From: Blautia coccoides
GTDB lineage: Bacteria; Bacillota; Clostridia; Lachnospirales; Lachnospiraceae
Assembly: GCF_034355335.1 (NCBI RefSeq)
Contig: NZ_CP136422.1
Location: 1,367,001-1,431,000 of the forward strand
Direction: 5' to 3'
DNA: 64,000 nucleotides
Part shown: in pieces, positions 1-8,088 of the stretch
How the letters are laid out: each line of letters starts with the position of its first letter
How positions within the stretch are numbered: the first letter of the stretch is position 1
The notes under the pieces: generated by a model
Told to the model about the DNA's origin: nothing
The model's input: only the letters and a program-made list of their open reading frames with translations
Databases searched by the model: none
Position numbers and translations under genes: made by a program

Positions 1-1680
1 TTCGCCAGTGCCCTGGAGATCGTGCCCAGAACCTTTAATCCTCGTCAGTGCTCTGACAATTTCAAGCTGACTGTTCGGTTTGAGGCATACAAGGACGAGA
101 AGATTTTCGGAATGGGACAGTATCAGCAGCCATACCTGGATGTGAAGGGCTGTATTATTGAGCTGGCGCATAGAAATTCCCAGGCCAGTGTTCCTTTTGC
201 CCTGTCAGACAGAGGATACGGAATTCTCTGGAACAATCCGGCCATCGGCCAGGTGACCTTTGGAAAAAATGTTACAGAGTGGATCGCTGAGTCTACAAAG
301 CAGATGGATTACTGGATAACAGCGGGTGATACCCCGGCTGAGATCGAGGAAGCCTATGCGGATGCCACAGGAAAGGTTCCAATGATGCCGGATTACGGTA
401 TGGGATTCTGGCAGTGTAAGCTGCGTTACCAGACCCAGGATGAGATTCTGGAGGTGGCCAGGGAATATAAGAGAAGAGGCCTTCCCATTGATGTGATCGT
501 TGTGGATTTCTTCCACTGGCCCCATCAGGGAGACTGGAAGTTTGATGAAGATTATTGGCCCGACCCGGCAGCAATGGTGCGGGAATTAAAAGAGATGGGA
601 ATCGAACTGATGGTATCCATCTGGCCCACAGTTGACGCGGAGAGCGAGAACTATGAGGAGATGACGGAGTTGGGCTATCTGACCCGGTCAGAATACGGAA
701 AGCGCATCGGACAGCTTGGAGACGCCTGCATTATAGACGTGACCAATCCGGAGGGAAGAAATTATGTCTGGGAAAAAATGAAGAAAAATTATTATGACCT
801 GGGTATTAAAATTTTCTGGCTGGATGAGGCGGAGCCTGAGTTTACCGGATATGAATACGAACATTACCGTTATTTCCTGGGTGCTGATATGGAAGTGGGT
901 AATTTATATCCCAAATATTACGCCCGCATGGCTTATGAGGGAATGGAAGCAGAGGGACAGGAGAATATCGTCAATCTTCTCCGCTGCGCATGGGCCGGCA
1001 GCCAGAAATACGGCGCGCTGGTATGGTCCGGAGATATTGACTCCTCCTTCCGCGCTCTGAGAAATCAGTTGGCAGCAGGCCTTAACATGGGAATTTCCGG
1101 TATTCCGTGGTGGACTACCGATATCGGCGGATTCCACGGAGGCAATATCCACGACGATGCGTTTAAGGAGTGTTTTGTCAGATGGTTTGCTTTCGGCGCA
1201 TTCTGCCCGGTCATGAGACTGCACGGGTTCCGTGAACCGTTTAAAGAGCCTCTGGGAACCACAGGAGGAGGAAAACATATAAGCGGCGCGGAGAACGAAG
1301 TATGGAGCTACGGGGAAGAAGTATACGAAATCTGCAAAAAGTATATGGAACTGCGTGAGAAGATGCGTCCTTATGTAAAGACACTGATGCAGGATGCCCA
1401 TGAAAAAGGGACACCGATCATGCGTCCTCTGTTCTATGATTTCCCGGAGGACAAAAAAGCCTGGGAAATTGAGGACCAGTACATGTTCGGAAGCAAGGTG
1501 CTTGTCTGCCCGGTACTGTATGAAGGCGTCAGGGAACGCAAGGTTTATCTGCCGGAAGGAAAATGGAAAAACATTAACGACAGCAGGATATATGAAGGCG
1601 GTGCTGAGTATGTGTGCGATGCTCCGTATGACAGCATTCCGGTATTTGTAAAAGCAGGGGAACTGGAAGACATTTTTTAA
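1..1680 (+). CDS. GH31 family alpha-xylosidase-type glycosidase, 5' truncated by window edge
   Basis: Retaining alpha-glycosidase of family GH31, probably releasing alpha-linked xylose or glucose from oligosaccharides in the cytoplasm (no signal can be judged because the N-terminus is missing). The frame is open from base 1, so the gene starts before the window; 559 residues are visible. The likely nucleophile lies in the WLDEAEPE motif (Asp about residue 275) and the acid/base in WSGDIDSSF (Asp about residue 345), followed by GISGIPWWTTDIGGF and the C-terminal beta-sandwich. The FWLDEAEP form differs from the KTDFGE form of the second GH31 at 2391, so the two enzymes probably have different substrates. 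It is followed by a DUF624 gene on the same strand. The family call is firm; the exact substrate is inference. Confidence 0.9.
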   Translation, partial: FASALEIVPRTFNPRQCSDNFKLTVRFEAYKDEKIFGMGQYQQPYLDVKGCIIELAHRNSQASVPFALSDRGYGILWNNPAIGQVTFGKNVTEWIAESTKQMDYWITAGDTPAEIEEAYADATGKVPMMPDYGMGFWQCKLRYQTQDEILEVAREYKRRGLPIDVIVVDFFHWPHQGDWKFDEDYWPDPAAMVRELKEMGIELMVSIWPTVDAESENYEEMTELGYLTRSEYGKRIGQLGDACIIDVTNPEGRNYVWEKMKKNYYDLGIKIFWLDEAEPEFTGYEYEHYRYFLGADMEVGNLYPKYYARMAYEGMEAEGQENIVNLLRCAWAGSQKYGALVWSGDIDSSFRALRNQLAAGLNMGISGIPWWTTDIGGFHGGNIHDDAFKECFVRWFAFGAFCPVMRLHGFREPFKEPLGTTGGGKHISGAENEVWSYGEEVYEICKKYMELREKMRPYVKTLMQDAHEKGTPIMRPLFYDFPEDKKAWEIEDQYMFGSKVLVCPVLYEGVRERKVYLPEGKWKNINDSRIYEGGAEYVCDAPYDSIPVFVKAGELEDIF

Positions 1681-1692
1681 TATGATCAGACA

Positions 1693-1720
1693 GCCGGGCG
1701 GTGCAGAGCATCCGCCTGGC
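1693..1720. repeat. intergenic hairpin
   Basis: Nine-base arms GCCGGGCGG and CCGCCTGGC (one G-T pair) around a 10-nt loop, between the GH31 and DUF624 genes. No T-tract follows, so it is more likely an mRNA-stabilising or processing hairpin than a strong terminator. Confidence 0.4.
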
Positions 1721-1755
1721 AAATGATATAAAAGGAAAGAAAGCAGGGATGACAT

Positions 1756-2394
1756 ATGGGCAATGGTACGATATTTGGTTATGACGGTAAATATGTAAAG
1801 GTGATTGATAAGATATTCAACACGATCGTGCTGAGTTTATTCTGGCTGATTGGATGCCTCCCCATCATAACGATCGGTGTATCTACAACTGCCATGTATT
1901 ATACCGCGGTAAAGGTGATCAAAAAGGAAGAGGGATACGTACTGGAACAGTTTCTGAAATCATACAGAAGAAATCTAAAAGACGGTATTCTCCTGGAAAT
2001 CCTTTTTGCGGTTGTTTTGTTTATCCTGCAGCTAAATATAGGGATTTTGGAAGCAAAGACTTCAGGATATATAGGACTGTTTTTTATCTGCCTTTACTAT
2101 GGAGTCAGCATCTATGCGGCAGGAATGCTCTGCTATGCTTTCCCTGCACTTTCCAGATTTGAAATGCCTATGGGATGGATTTTAAAGCTGTCCATGTTCA
2201 TGACAGGGCGTTATTTCCTGACAACGGCTGTGCTGCTGTTTATTTTAGTCTCCTCTGCCGCAATTGTGGCATGGATACCTTATACTATGATCGTTGTACC
2301 GGGAGCAGCGTCCCTGCTCTGCTCTGAATTCATGGAGCGGGTACTCAAAAAGCATGAACCCAAAATAGAAGAACTGGAGGAACCACAGCTATGA
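1756..2394 (+). CDS. DUF624 (YesL-like) membrane protein
   Basis: 212-residue integral membrane protein. The N-terminal stretch with Phe-Gly-Tyr-Asp-Gly-Lys and the early IGCLPIITIGVSTTAMYY segment are typical of the DUF624/YesL family, usually found beside carbohydrate ABC importers and glycosidases. About five hydrophobic segments are visible (near residues 20-45, 75-95, 100-125, 145-170 and 175-195) and the C-terminus is charged. The stop overlaps the start of the next GH31 gene (ATGA), showing translational coupling. The biochemical role of the family is not established; association with sugar uptake is inferred from context. Confidence 0.85.
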   Translation: MGNGTIFGYDGKYVKVIDKIFNTIVLSLFWLIGCLPIITIGVSTTAMYYTAVKVIKKEEGYVLEQFLKSYRRNLKDGILLEILFAVVLFILQLNIGILEAKTSGYIGLFFICLYYGVSIYAAGMLCYAFPALSRFEMPMGWILKLSMFMTGRYFLTTAVLLFILVSSAAIVAWIPYTMIVVPGAASLLCSEFMERVLKKHEPKIEELEEPQL

Positions 2395-4637
2395 AATTTA
2401 CCAATGGATATTGGATGTTAAGAGATGAAATGACCCCGGCCTACGCTGTAGAGTATGGGAGTCATATGGTTAAGGGAGATGAACTGACCGTTTATCTTCC
2501 GGGAAAACATATTGCCGGCAGAGGGGATGCCCTGAACATTCCCATGCTGACCATTACTCTGTCAACACCTTTGGAGGGAGTGATAAAGGTATCTGCTGTC
2601 CATCATGCAGGCGCACTTTATAAAGGGCCTTTCGCAGAGATCAAAAATGAGCATCCCCGCGCGGAGATCACCGAGACGGAGGAATGTCTGACTTTTGCAA
2701 GCGGAAGTCTGAGGGCTGTGATCGACAAGACACCGAATGCTTACAAGCTGGCCTTTTATGAGGGGGATAAATTCCTGACAGAGTCCAGTTTCCGTAACCT
2801 GGCACATATGCATAACAGGGAGACCGGGAAAAATTACATGGTGGAACAGCTTCTCATTGATGTGGATGAGTATGTATATGGCCTTGGCGAGCGGTTCACA
2901 CCTTTTGTGAAAAACGGGCAGACCGTGGAAATGTGGAATGAAGACGGCGGTACAGCCAGCGAAATTGCCTACAAAAACATTCCGTTTTATATTACCAACA
3001 AGGGATATGGAGTCCTGGTGGACAATGAGGGCGACGTGGCCTATGAGATCGCCAGTGAGAAAGTGGAGAGGATCCAGTTCTCAGTGGAAGGAGAGCGCCT
3101 GGATTATTATTTCATCAGCGGCAAAAGCCCCATGGGGACTGTGGAGAAATATACGGAGCTGACCGGAAAACCGGCACTGCCTCCTGCCTGGTCTTTCGGA
3201 CTCTGGCTTACCACGTCCTTTACCACAGATTATGATGAGAATACCACCTCAGGATTTATTCAGGGGATGGCAGACAGGGATATCCCCCTGCACGTATTCC
3301 ATTTTGACTGTTACTGGATGGAAGCTTTTGAGTGGTGCAATTTTAAATGGGATCCCAATGTGACCACAGATCCCAAATCCATGCTGCAGAGATATCACGA
3401 CAAGGGCCTGAATATCTGTGTATGGATCAATCCTTATATTGGTCAGAAGTCCTGTCTGTTTGAGGAAGGCAGGGAAAAGGGATATCTGCTGAAACGCACA
3501 GACGGAAGTGTATGGCAGACAGACTTATGGCAGCCCGGAATGGGTCTTGTGGACTTTACCAATCCGGATGCCTGTGCATGGTATCAGAGCAAACTGAAGA
3601 CACTGCTGGATATGGGTGTGGACTGCTTCAAGACAGACTTTGGCGAGAGGGTGCCTGTTAAGGATATCGTGTATTTTGATGGTTCAGATCCGGTTAAGAT
3701 GCACAATTATTATACCTACTTATACAATCAGACCGTATTCCAGCTTCTGGAGGAAGAAAGAGGAAAAGGGGAGGCTGTGCTCTTTGCCCGTTCTGCAACC
3801 GTAGGCGGCCAGAAGTTCCCGGCACACTGGGGCGGTGACTGCTCAGCAACCTATGTTTCCATGGCTGAGACCCTGCGGGGCGGATTGTCCCTTTCTCTTA
3901 GCGGTTTTGGTTTCTGGAGCCATGATATCAGCGGATTTGAACAGACAGCGCCTGCGGATATTTACAAACGCTGGTGTCAGTTCGGACTTTTAAGCTCACA
4001 CAGCCGTCTGCACGGTTCTTCTTCTTACCGTGTGCCGTGGCTTTTTGATGATGAGGCATGTGTGATCCTGAAAGAGTTTGTCAATCTGAAATGCCGTCTC
4101 ATGCCGTATCTGTACGGACAGGCTGTGCGCTCCCATGAATACGGCACACCGGTTCTGCGTCCCATGTTCCTGGATTTCCCGGAGGACAGGGCCTGCGATA
4201 CACTGGACCGTCAGTATATGTTCGGTTCTTCCCTGCTTGCGGCTCCTGTATTTAAGGAGTCAGGTGAAGTGGATTACTATCTGCCGAAGGGAACCTGGGT
4301 GAACCTGATCACAGGAGAGACAAGGGAAGGCGGAACCTGGTATAAGGAAACCCATGACTATCATTCCCTGCCGCTGATGGTAAAGGAAAACACCATTCTG
4401 CCTATGGGAAATAATGACCGGGAACCGGAATATGACTTTGCGGACGGCGTGACCCTTCTTCTGTCGGTGTTCGCGGATGGAAAAGAAGCAGATGTGGAAA
4501 TTCCGGACTGCAGGGGCAATGTAGTGATGAAAGCCCATGCGGTATGCCGGGATGGTGAGATATCTGTACATGTGGAAGGCGGAAACGGCAATTATACAGT
4601 AAAGAGCCTTGCCGGACAGATAGTTAAAATGATATAG
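2391..4637 (+). CDS. yicI: GH31 alpha-xylosidase, YicI type
   Basis: Cytoplasmic alpha-xylosidase of GH31 (748 residues), expected to cleave terminal alpha-xylosyl residues such as isoprimeverose. The catalytic nucleophile is in KTDFGER at Asp416, the same numbering as E. coli YicI, and the acid/base Asp is in HWGGDCSATY at about residue 483. The N-terminal beta-sandwich with YGLGERFTPFVKNGQ, the (beta/alpha)8 barrel and the C-terminal beta domains are all present, and there is no signal peptide. Its start overlaps the DUF624 stop by 4 bp, and a strong terminator follows. Together with the GH31 at position 1 it suggests xyloglucan-type oligosaccharide use. Family and subfamily are well supported; substrate is by analogy. 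Confidence 0.93.
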   Translation: MKFTNGYWMLRDEMTPAYAVEYGSHMVKGDELTVYLPGKHIAGRGDALNIPMLTITLSTPLEGVIKVSAVHHAGALYKGPFAEIKNEHPRAEITETEECLTFASGSLRAVIDKTPNAYKLAFYEGDKFLTESSFRNLAHMHNRETGKNYMVEQLLIDVDEYVYGLGERFTPFVKNGQTVEMWNEDGGTASEIAYKNIPFYITNKGYGVLVDNEGDVAYEIASEKVERIQFSVEGERLDYYFISGKSPMGTVEKYTELTGKPALPPAWSFGLWLTTSFTTDYDENTTSGFIQGMADRDIPLHVFHFDCYWMEAFEWCNFKWDPNVTTDPKSMLQRYHDKGLNICVWINPYIGQKSCLFEEGREKGYLLKRTDGSVWQTDLWQPGMGLVDFTNPDACAWYQSKLKTLLDMGVDCFKTDFGERVPVKDIVYFDGSDPVKMHNYYTYLYNQTVFQLLEEERGKGEAVLFARSATVGGQKFPAHWGGDCSATYVSMAETLRGGLSLSLSGFGFWSHDISGFEQTAPADIYKRWCQFGLLSSHSRLHGSSSYRVPWLFDDEACVILKEFVNLKCRLMPYLYGQAVRSHEYGTPVLRPMFLDFPEDRACDTLDRQYMFGSSLLAAPVFKESGEVDYYLPKGTWVNLITGETREGGTWYKETHDYHSLPLMVKENTILPMGNNDREPEYDFADGVTLLLSVFADGKEADVEIPDCRGNVVMKAHAVCRDGEISVHVEGGNGNYTVKSLAGQIVKMI

Positions 4638-4676
4638 AGCGAATAGTTAATATAATATAAGGCGATAAGAAGAAAA

Positions 4677-4726
4677 AGAGATGGCACAGAACCGGATGAT
4701 TCGGTTCCTATGTCATCTCTTTTTTG
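4677..4726 (+). terminator. Rho-independent terminator after yicI
   Basis: Long imperfect stem with arms AGAGATGGCACAGAACCG and CGGTTCCTATGTCATCTCT, followed directly by a T-run. It closes the GH31 transcript and also separates it from the convergent ybjQ-like gene. Confidence 0.85.
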
Positions 4727-4770
4727 TACCCTCCGAAATAAACAGAGAGTCGTTTGCTGTACAGCTTTGT

Positions 4771-5082
4771 TTAGATGAATTTTACTGCCGTTCCGTAGGC
4801 CATAACCTCGGCCGCGGCCTGGGCAACAGACGCGGAAGAGTAGCGCATACATACAATGGCATCTGCCCCCATAGCCTGTGCGTCCTCCACCATGCGTTTG
4901 GTAGCCAAGGCTCTGGCTCCATTCATCATTTCATTGTATGAAGACAGTTCGCCGCCCACCAGTGTTTTGAAGCCGTTCATAATGTCTTTGCCCATATGCA
5001 CGGTCTGGATCGTACTGCCTTTTACCAGACCCAGCATTTCAATATTCCTTCCGGCTATGTGATCTGTTGTGACGATCAGCAT
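4771..5082 (-). CDS. YbjQ family (UPF0145) protein
   Basis: About 103 residues matching the YbjQ/UPF0145 fold, a small protein that forms pentameric rings and is often labelled heavy-metal binding, without a proven function. Visible family features are the early TTDHIAGR segment, the central VGGELSSYNEMMNGAR and the late AMGADAIVCMRYSS. An ATG at 5088 lies only a few bases after the purine-rich AAAGGGGGG; the in-frame ATG at 5082 has a normal spacing and is preferred. It stands alone, convergent with yicI and upstream of an unrelated ABC operon. Confidence 0.88.
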   Translation of the reverse strand: MLIVTTDHIAGRNIEMLGLVKGSTIQTVHMGKDIMNGFKTLVGGELSSYNEMMNGARALATKRMVEDAQAMGADAIVCMRYSSASVAQAAAEVMAYGTAVKFI

Positions 5083-5130
5083 CAGCATTCCCCCCTTTGA
5101 TCATATGAGTATAAATAGTATACTGTTATT

Positions 5131-5961
5131 CTACTCCAGGTTCAGCTTTTTTGACAAGATATATCTGCTTCCGAGGAAGAAGAAAATGCCTGCCAGGAGA
5201 TACCATATTGTCTGGGCAATGTAAGAATAGTTTATGGCATTGTTGAGTTCACCTGCGGCACTTGTTACCATCAGTGTGGAGCCGACTCCCCCCGGAAGCG
5301 TGATGTCTGTGATAATAAGATCGATTATATTGCACACAATAACAATGCCAAAGAAGGACAATACAGAACCCATGACCTTATGGGTCTTAAACTGGCTGCC
5401 CAGACAGATGGCAAATATCAGCAGTCCGGTGGAGAAGCAGAAGAAATCAACAAAAAGGGACAGCAGGTATATCACATTATTTACTACATTTGAAAAACCG
5501 CTCAGGGAGCTGAGTGTATTCCACATCTCCCGGAACATGTGGGTGAAAGTAGGCCAGGTCTCCTTATTGATCAGCAGGATACCTATGGAAATCACAACAA
5601 AAATAATGTCAAGTATGGTCCAGATCCAGTATATAAACATTTTGGACAGCAAAAGCTGTGTGGGTGATACCGGAAGGGTGTGGGTCAGGTAGCCCTCATC
5701 TGAAAAGAAGCTTTTCTGTATATGCATGGCCAGATAGAGCATAGTCATGAGCAGAACTGCCATGATCCCAAAAACGTAAACGATCACATAAAACATAGTT
5801 GTGATACCCATGACGGTACTACCGGAATCAGAGACAAATCTTGAAAAATAAATCTGATATCCGATCCGTCCAATGAGTGCATAAATTAAAAGCGCGCCGT
5901 GTACAATAAATAGTAGCGTGGAAACAGACCTCCACTCATATTTGAATAGTTTCTTTAACAT
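5131..5961 (-). CDS. ABC transporter permease of the GntR-linked operon
   Basis: 276-residue membrane protein with about six transmembrane segments and a central FSDEGYLTHTLPVSPTQLLLSK motif of the kind seen in ABC-2-type exporter permeases. It is the last gene of the GntR-ATPase-permease operon: its start overlaps the end of the ATPase gene by 7 bp and has a GGGAGG ribosome binding site. Together with the ATPase it would form an export complex in the cytoplasmic membrane, similar in architecture to the B. subtilis Ytr-type systems that respond to cell-wall antibiotics. The substrate is unknown. Confidence 0.82.
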   Translation of the reverse strand: MLKKLFKYEWRSVSTLLFIVHGALLIYALIGRIGYQIYFSRFVSDSGSTVMGITTMFYVIVYVFGIMAVLLMTMLYLAMHIQKSFFSDEGYLTHTLPVSPTQLLLSKMFIYWIWTILDIIFVVISIGILLINKETWPTFTHMFREMWNTLSSLSGFSNVVNNVIYLLSLFVDFFCFSTGLLIFAICLGSQFKTHKVMGSVLSFFGIVIVCNIIDLIITDITLPGGVGSTLMVTSAAGELNNAINYSYIAQTIWYLLAGIFFFLGSRYILSKKLNLE

Positions 5962-6653
5962 TTGAACACCTCCCGGAACAGACTGTCTACGGAAACGCCT
6001 TTTGCCAGGCGGATATTGTCCACACTGTCCTGCATGCGGATATGACCGTTTTGGATAAAAATGACATCATCCAGAATGTTTTCCACATCGGAGATCAAAT
6101 GGGTGGAAATGAGGATGGTGGCATTCTCATCGTAATTGTTGATGATAGTGGAAAGGATATAATCTCTTGCAGCCGGGTCAACACCGGCAATCGGCTCATC
6201 CAGGCAGTACAGGCTTGCTCTGCGGCTCATGACCAGGATAAGCTGTACTTTTTCCTTGGTGCCCTTGGACATGGTGGACAAACGGTCATTGGGGTTGATA
6301 TTCAGCTTCTGCAGCATGTCATAGGCCCGTGATCTGTCGAAGTCCTCATAAAAGTCGCAGAAATAGGAAATCAAATCTGATACCTTCATCCAGCGGTTCA
6401 GATAGGTGCGTTCCGGCAGATAAGATACAACTTTTTTTGTCTCTACACCAGGCGCTTTGCCGTCGACAAAGATTTCTCCTTCGGTGGGTACCAGAAGGCC
6501 GTTCAGCAGTTTGATCAAGGTGGTCTTGCCGCTGCCGTTGGGGCCAAGCAGACCGATGATCTTACCGCGGCCCAGTGACAAGTCGATGTGGTCCAGCGCC
6601 AGTTTATTGCCGTACCTTTTGGTCAGGCCCCGGCAGTCCAGAATCGTACTCAT
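5955..6653 (-). CDS. ABC transporter ATP-binding protein (YtrB-like)
   Basis: 232-residue nucleotide-binding subunit. Walker A is GLLGPNGSGKTT near residue 36; a degenerate signature MSKGTKEKVQLI and Walker B SLYCLDEPIAGVD follow, then the switch histidine in STHL. The shortened LSGGQ-like signature (SKGTKEK) is typical of ATPases of YtrB-type exporters paired with GntR regulators. Overlaps both neighbours (ATGA with the regulator, 7 bp with the permease), so all three are co-translated. Function: powers the permease encoded downstream; substrate not deducible. Confidence 0.92.
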   Translation of the reverse strand: MSTILDCRGLTKRYGNKLALDHIDLSLGRGKIIGLLGPNGSGKTTLIKLLNGLLVPTEGEIFVDGKAPGVETKKVVSYLPERTYLNRWMKVSDLISYFCDFYEDFDRSRAYDMLQKLNINPNDRLSTMSKGTKEKVQLILVMSRRASLYCLDEPIAGVDPAARDYILSTIINNYDENATILISTHLISDVENILDDVIFIQNGHIRMQDSVDNIRLAKGVSVDSLFREVFKC

Positions 6654-7021
6654 TTTTTCTCCTCCTCGCTAACTTTTTTGATCAGCCCTATGATGTCTTC
6701 TTTTGACAGGCCTATTTTTTGCATTTTATCCAGGAACTCTTTGATCTGTTCAGATGCCAGTTCCGTTTTCAGGTTATCGATCATATTCAGGTCCTCCGTA
6801 ATGAATCTTCCGCTGGTTCTCTGGCTGTAGACCAGATTGGTCCGCTCCATCTCTGAAAGAGCTTTCTGCATTGTATTGGGATTGACGCCTGCTGTCTGTG
6901 CTAGATCCCGTACTGACGGCAGTTTGCTTCCCGGCGGATAGATACCAGCGATGATATCTGTTGTGATACGCTCAATCAGCTGCATATAGACAGGCCGATC
7001 GGGATTAAGTTTCCACGACAT
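6650..7021 (-). CDS. GntR family transcriptional regulator (YtrA subfamily)
   Basis: 123-residue one-domain GntR regulator. The winged helix is clear: PVYMQLIERITTDIIAG, LPSVRDLAQTAGVNPNTMQKAL and the wing with SGRFIT. The short helical C-terminal tail, without a large effector domain, defines the YtrA subfamily, which represses adjacent ABC exporters. The start at 7021 (ATG, MSWKLN) is preferred over a GTG at 7033 because AGGAGG ends 11 bases before it. It heads the three-gene operon, and a dyad and promoter directly upstream suggest autoregulation. Confidence 0.92.
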   Translation of the reverse strand: MSWKLNPDRPVYMQLIERITTDIIAGIYPPGSKLPSVRDLAQTAGVNPNTMQKALSEMERTNLVYSQRTSGRFITEDLNMIDNLKTELASEQIKEFLDKMQKIGLSKEDIIGLIKKVSEEEKK

Positions 7022-7045
7022 ATAATGTAACACCTCCTGTATTGC

Positions 7046-7065
7046 TGTACTAATTGCTTAATACA
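7046..7065. promoter_or_regulatory. candidate GntR/YtrA operator dyad
   Basis: Dyad TGTAYTAA-N4-TTARTACA (14 of 20 positions symmetric) just downstream of the -10 box of the operon promoter. TGTA/TACA half-sites at this spacing resemble operators of YtrA-type GntR proteins. Binding by the regulator at 6650-7021 is inferred. Confidence 0.5.
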
Positions 7066-7094
7066 ATAATACGCGTATTGGAGTACATTGTCAA
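7066..7094 (-). promoter_or_regulatory. sigma-A promoter of the GntR-ABC operon
   Basis: On the minus strand a perfect TTGACA (7094-7089), 17-bp spacer and TATTAT (7071-7066). A 12-bp perfect palindrome, AATACGCGTATT (7068-7079), overlaps the -10 and spacer and is a possible second operator. Confidence 0.75.
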
Positions 7095-7144
7095 TAGGTT
7101 TTAAAAAAAATACAAAAGAATTTGAAAAACCCTCTATTTAGGCA

Positions 7145-7172
7145 TTGCAATTCCCCAATTATATGTTACAAT
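7145..7172 (+). promoter_or_regulatory. probable promoter of the nitroreductase-like gene
   Basis: TTGCAA (7145-7150), 16-bp spacer, TACAAT (7167-7172), about 30 bp before the preferred start. Confidence 0.45.
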
Positions 7173-7202
7173 ATTGTTACGGAAAAATTAAAAGGTGAGA
7201 GT

Positions 7203-7967
7203 ATGAACTTATACGAAGCGATATTTTCAAGGAAATCAGTCCGAAATTATGAAATGGAACCGGTAAAGGCTGCCCTGCTTAACGAGATCAGAGAGTATTA
7301 CAGCCAGATTGAAGGGTTGAATCCCGGTATCCATACGGAGATTTCTATTATAGATAATACTAAGGGACAAAATAAAAGAATACATCTGCTGGGGGTAAGG
7401 GCGCCTTATTATATTGCCTTTTACTCTGAAGAGAAGGACCGCGCTATGATGAATGCCGGTTATATTATGGAGCAGCTTGCGCTCTTTATGTGTGCAAAAG
7501 GCCTGGGAACTTGTTTTTTGAGCGGTGTAAAGCCAAAGGCAGGGAATCCGCACAAGGGGAATCTGAAATTCGTGATCCTGATGGCTTTTGGATACAGCAG
7601 AGGCAGCCATACCAGAAAAGCAGTGGAGGCGAAGCGCATGGATCTGCAGGACCTTTGTGTGTACAAGGAAGTTCCGAGACAGTGGATGAAGCAGCTTCTT
7701 GATTCCGCGCGCCTGGCTCCTTCCAGTATGAACAGCCAGCCGTGGCGCTTTGTGGTCTATGATAACAGAATTCACGTGTTTGCCAAGAAGCATAATATGA
7801 ACCATCTGGGCAGATATGAGGAGTTTAATTTTGGTATCATGTTTTCTCACCTTATGATCGTGGCTGAAGAATTATGGCTGGATGTGGATTTGATCCGGCT
7901 CGAGGACATCACACATAAGAATTTCCCCAACAGCCAGTATATATTGAGTGCAATCTTAAGGACGTGA
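7203..7967 (+). CDS. nitroreductase-like flavoprotein
   Basis: 254-residue protein of the nitroreductase superfamily, close to the 'putative TM nitroreductase' type: an N-terminal MNLYEAIFSRKSVRNYE and a second domain with ARLAPSSMNSQPWRFVVY, the FMN-phosphate-contacting segment. In the usual family the SRRS motif and the SSxNxQPW motif come from one domain; here they are far apart, suggesting an internally duplicated, rearranged fold. Probably an FMN/NAD(P)H oxidoreductase with unknown substrate. The start at 7203 follows AGGTGAGAG; an upstream in-frame ATG at 7122 lacks a ribosome binding site and lies before the promoter. The stop codon sits inside the terminator stem. Confidence 0.85.
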   Translation: MNLYEAIFSRKSVRNYEMEPVKAALLNEIREYYSQIEGLNPGIHTEISIIDNTKGQNKRIHLLGVRAPYYIAFYSEEKDRAMMNAGYIMEQLALFMCAKGLGTCFLSGVKPKAGNPHKGNLKFVILMAFGYSRGSHTRKAVEAKRMDLQDLCVYKEVPRQWMKQLLDSARLAPSSMNSQPWRFVVYDNRIHVFAKKHNMNHLGRYEEFNFGIMFSHLMIVAEELWLDVDLIRLEDITHKNFPNSQYILSAILRT

Positions 7968-7988
7968 TCAAGAGTCACGTCCTTTTTC
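7958..7988 (+). terminator. terminator overlapping the gene end
   Basis: Stem AAGGACGTGA / TCACGTCCTT with a 7-nt loop and a T-rich tail. The left arm contains the last codons and the TGA of the nitroreductase-like gene. Confidence 0.85.
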
Positions 7989-8088
7989 TTTTCCCTGATC
8001 ACGGACAATTCTGCATACAGCGGCATATTGTGTTACGAGATGGTTCCTGCCTGCAGAGAACCTGTGTGGTATGAGAGGGAAGAGAGTT

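Noticed and set aside
904..1755. 283-residue minus-strand frame in the first GH31 gene
   Set aside because: Antisense to conserved GH31 catalytic motifs; no independent start signal.
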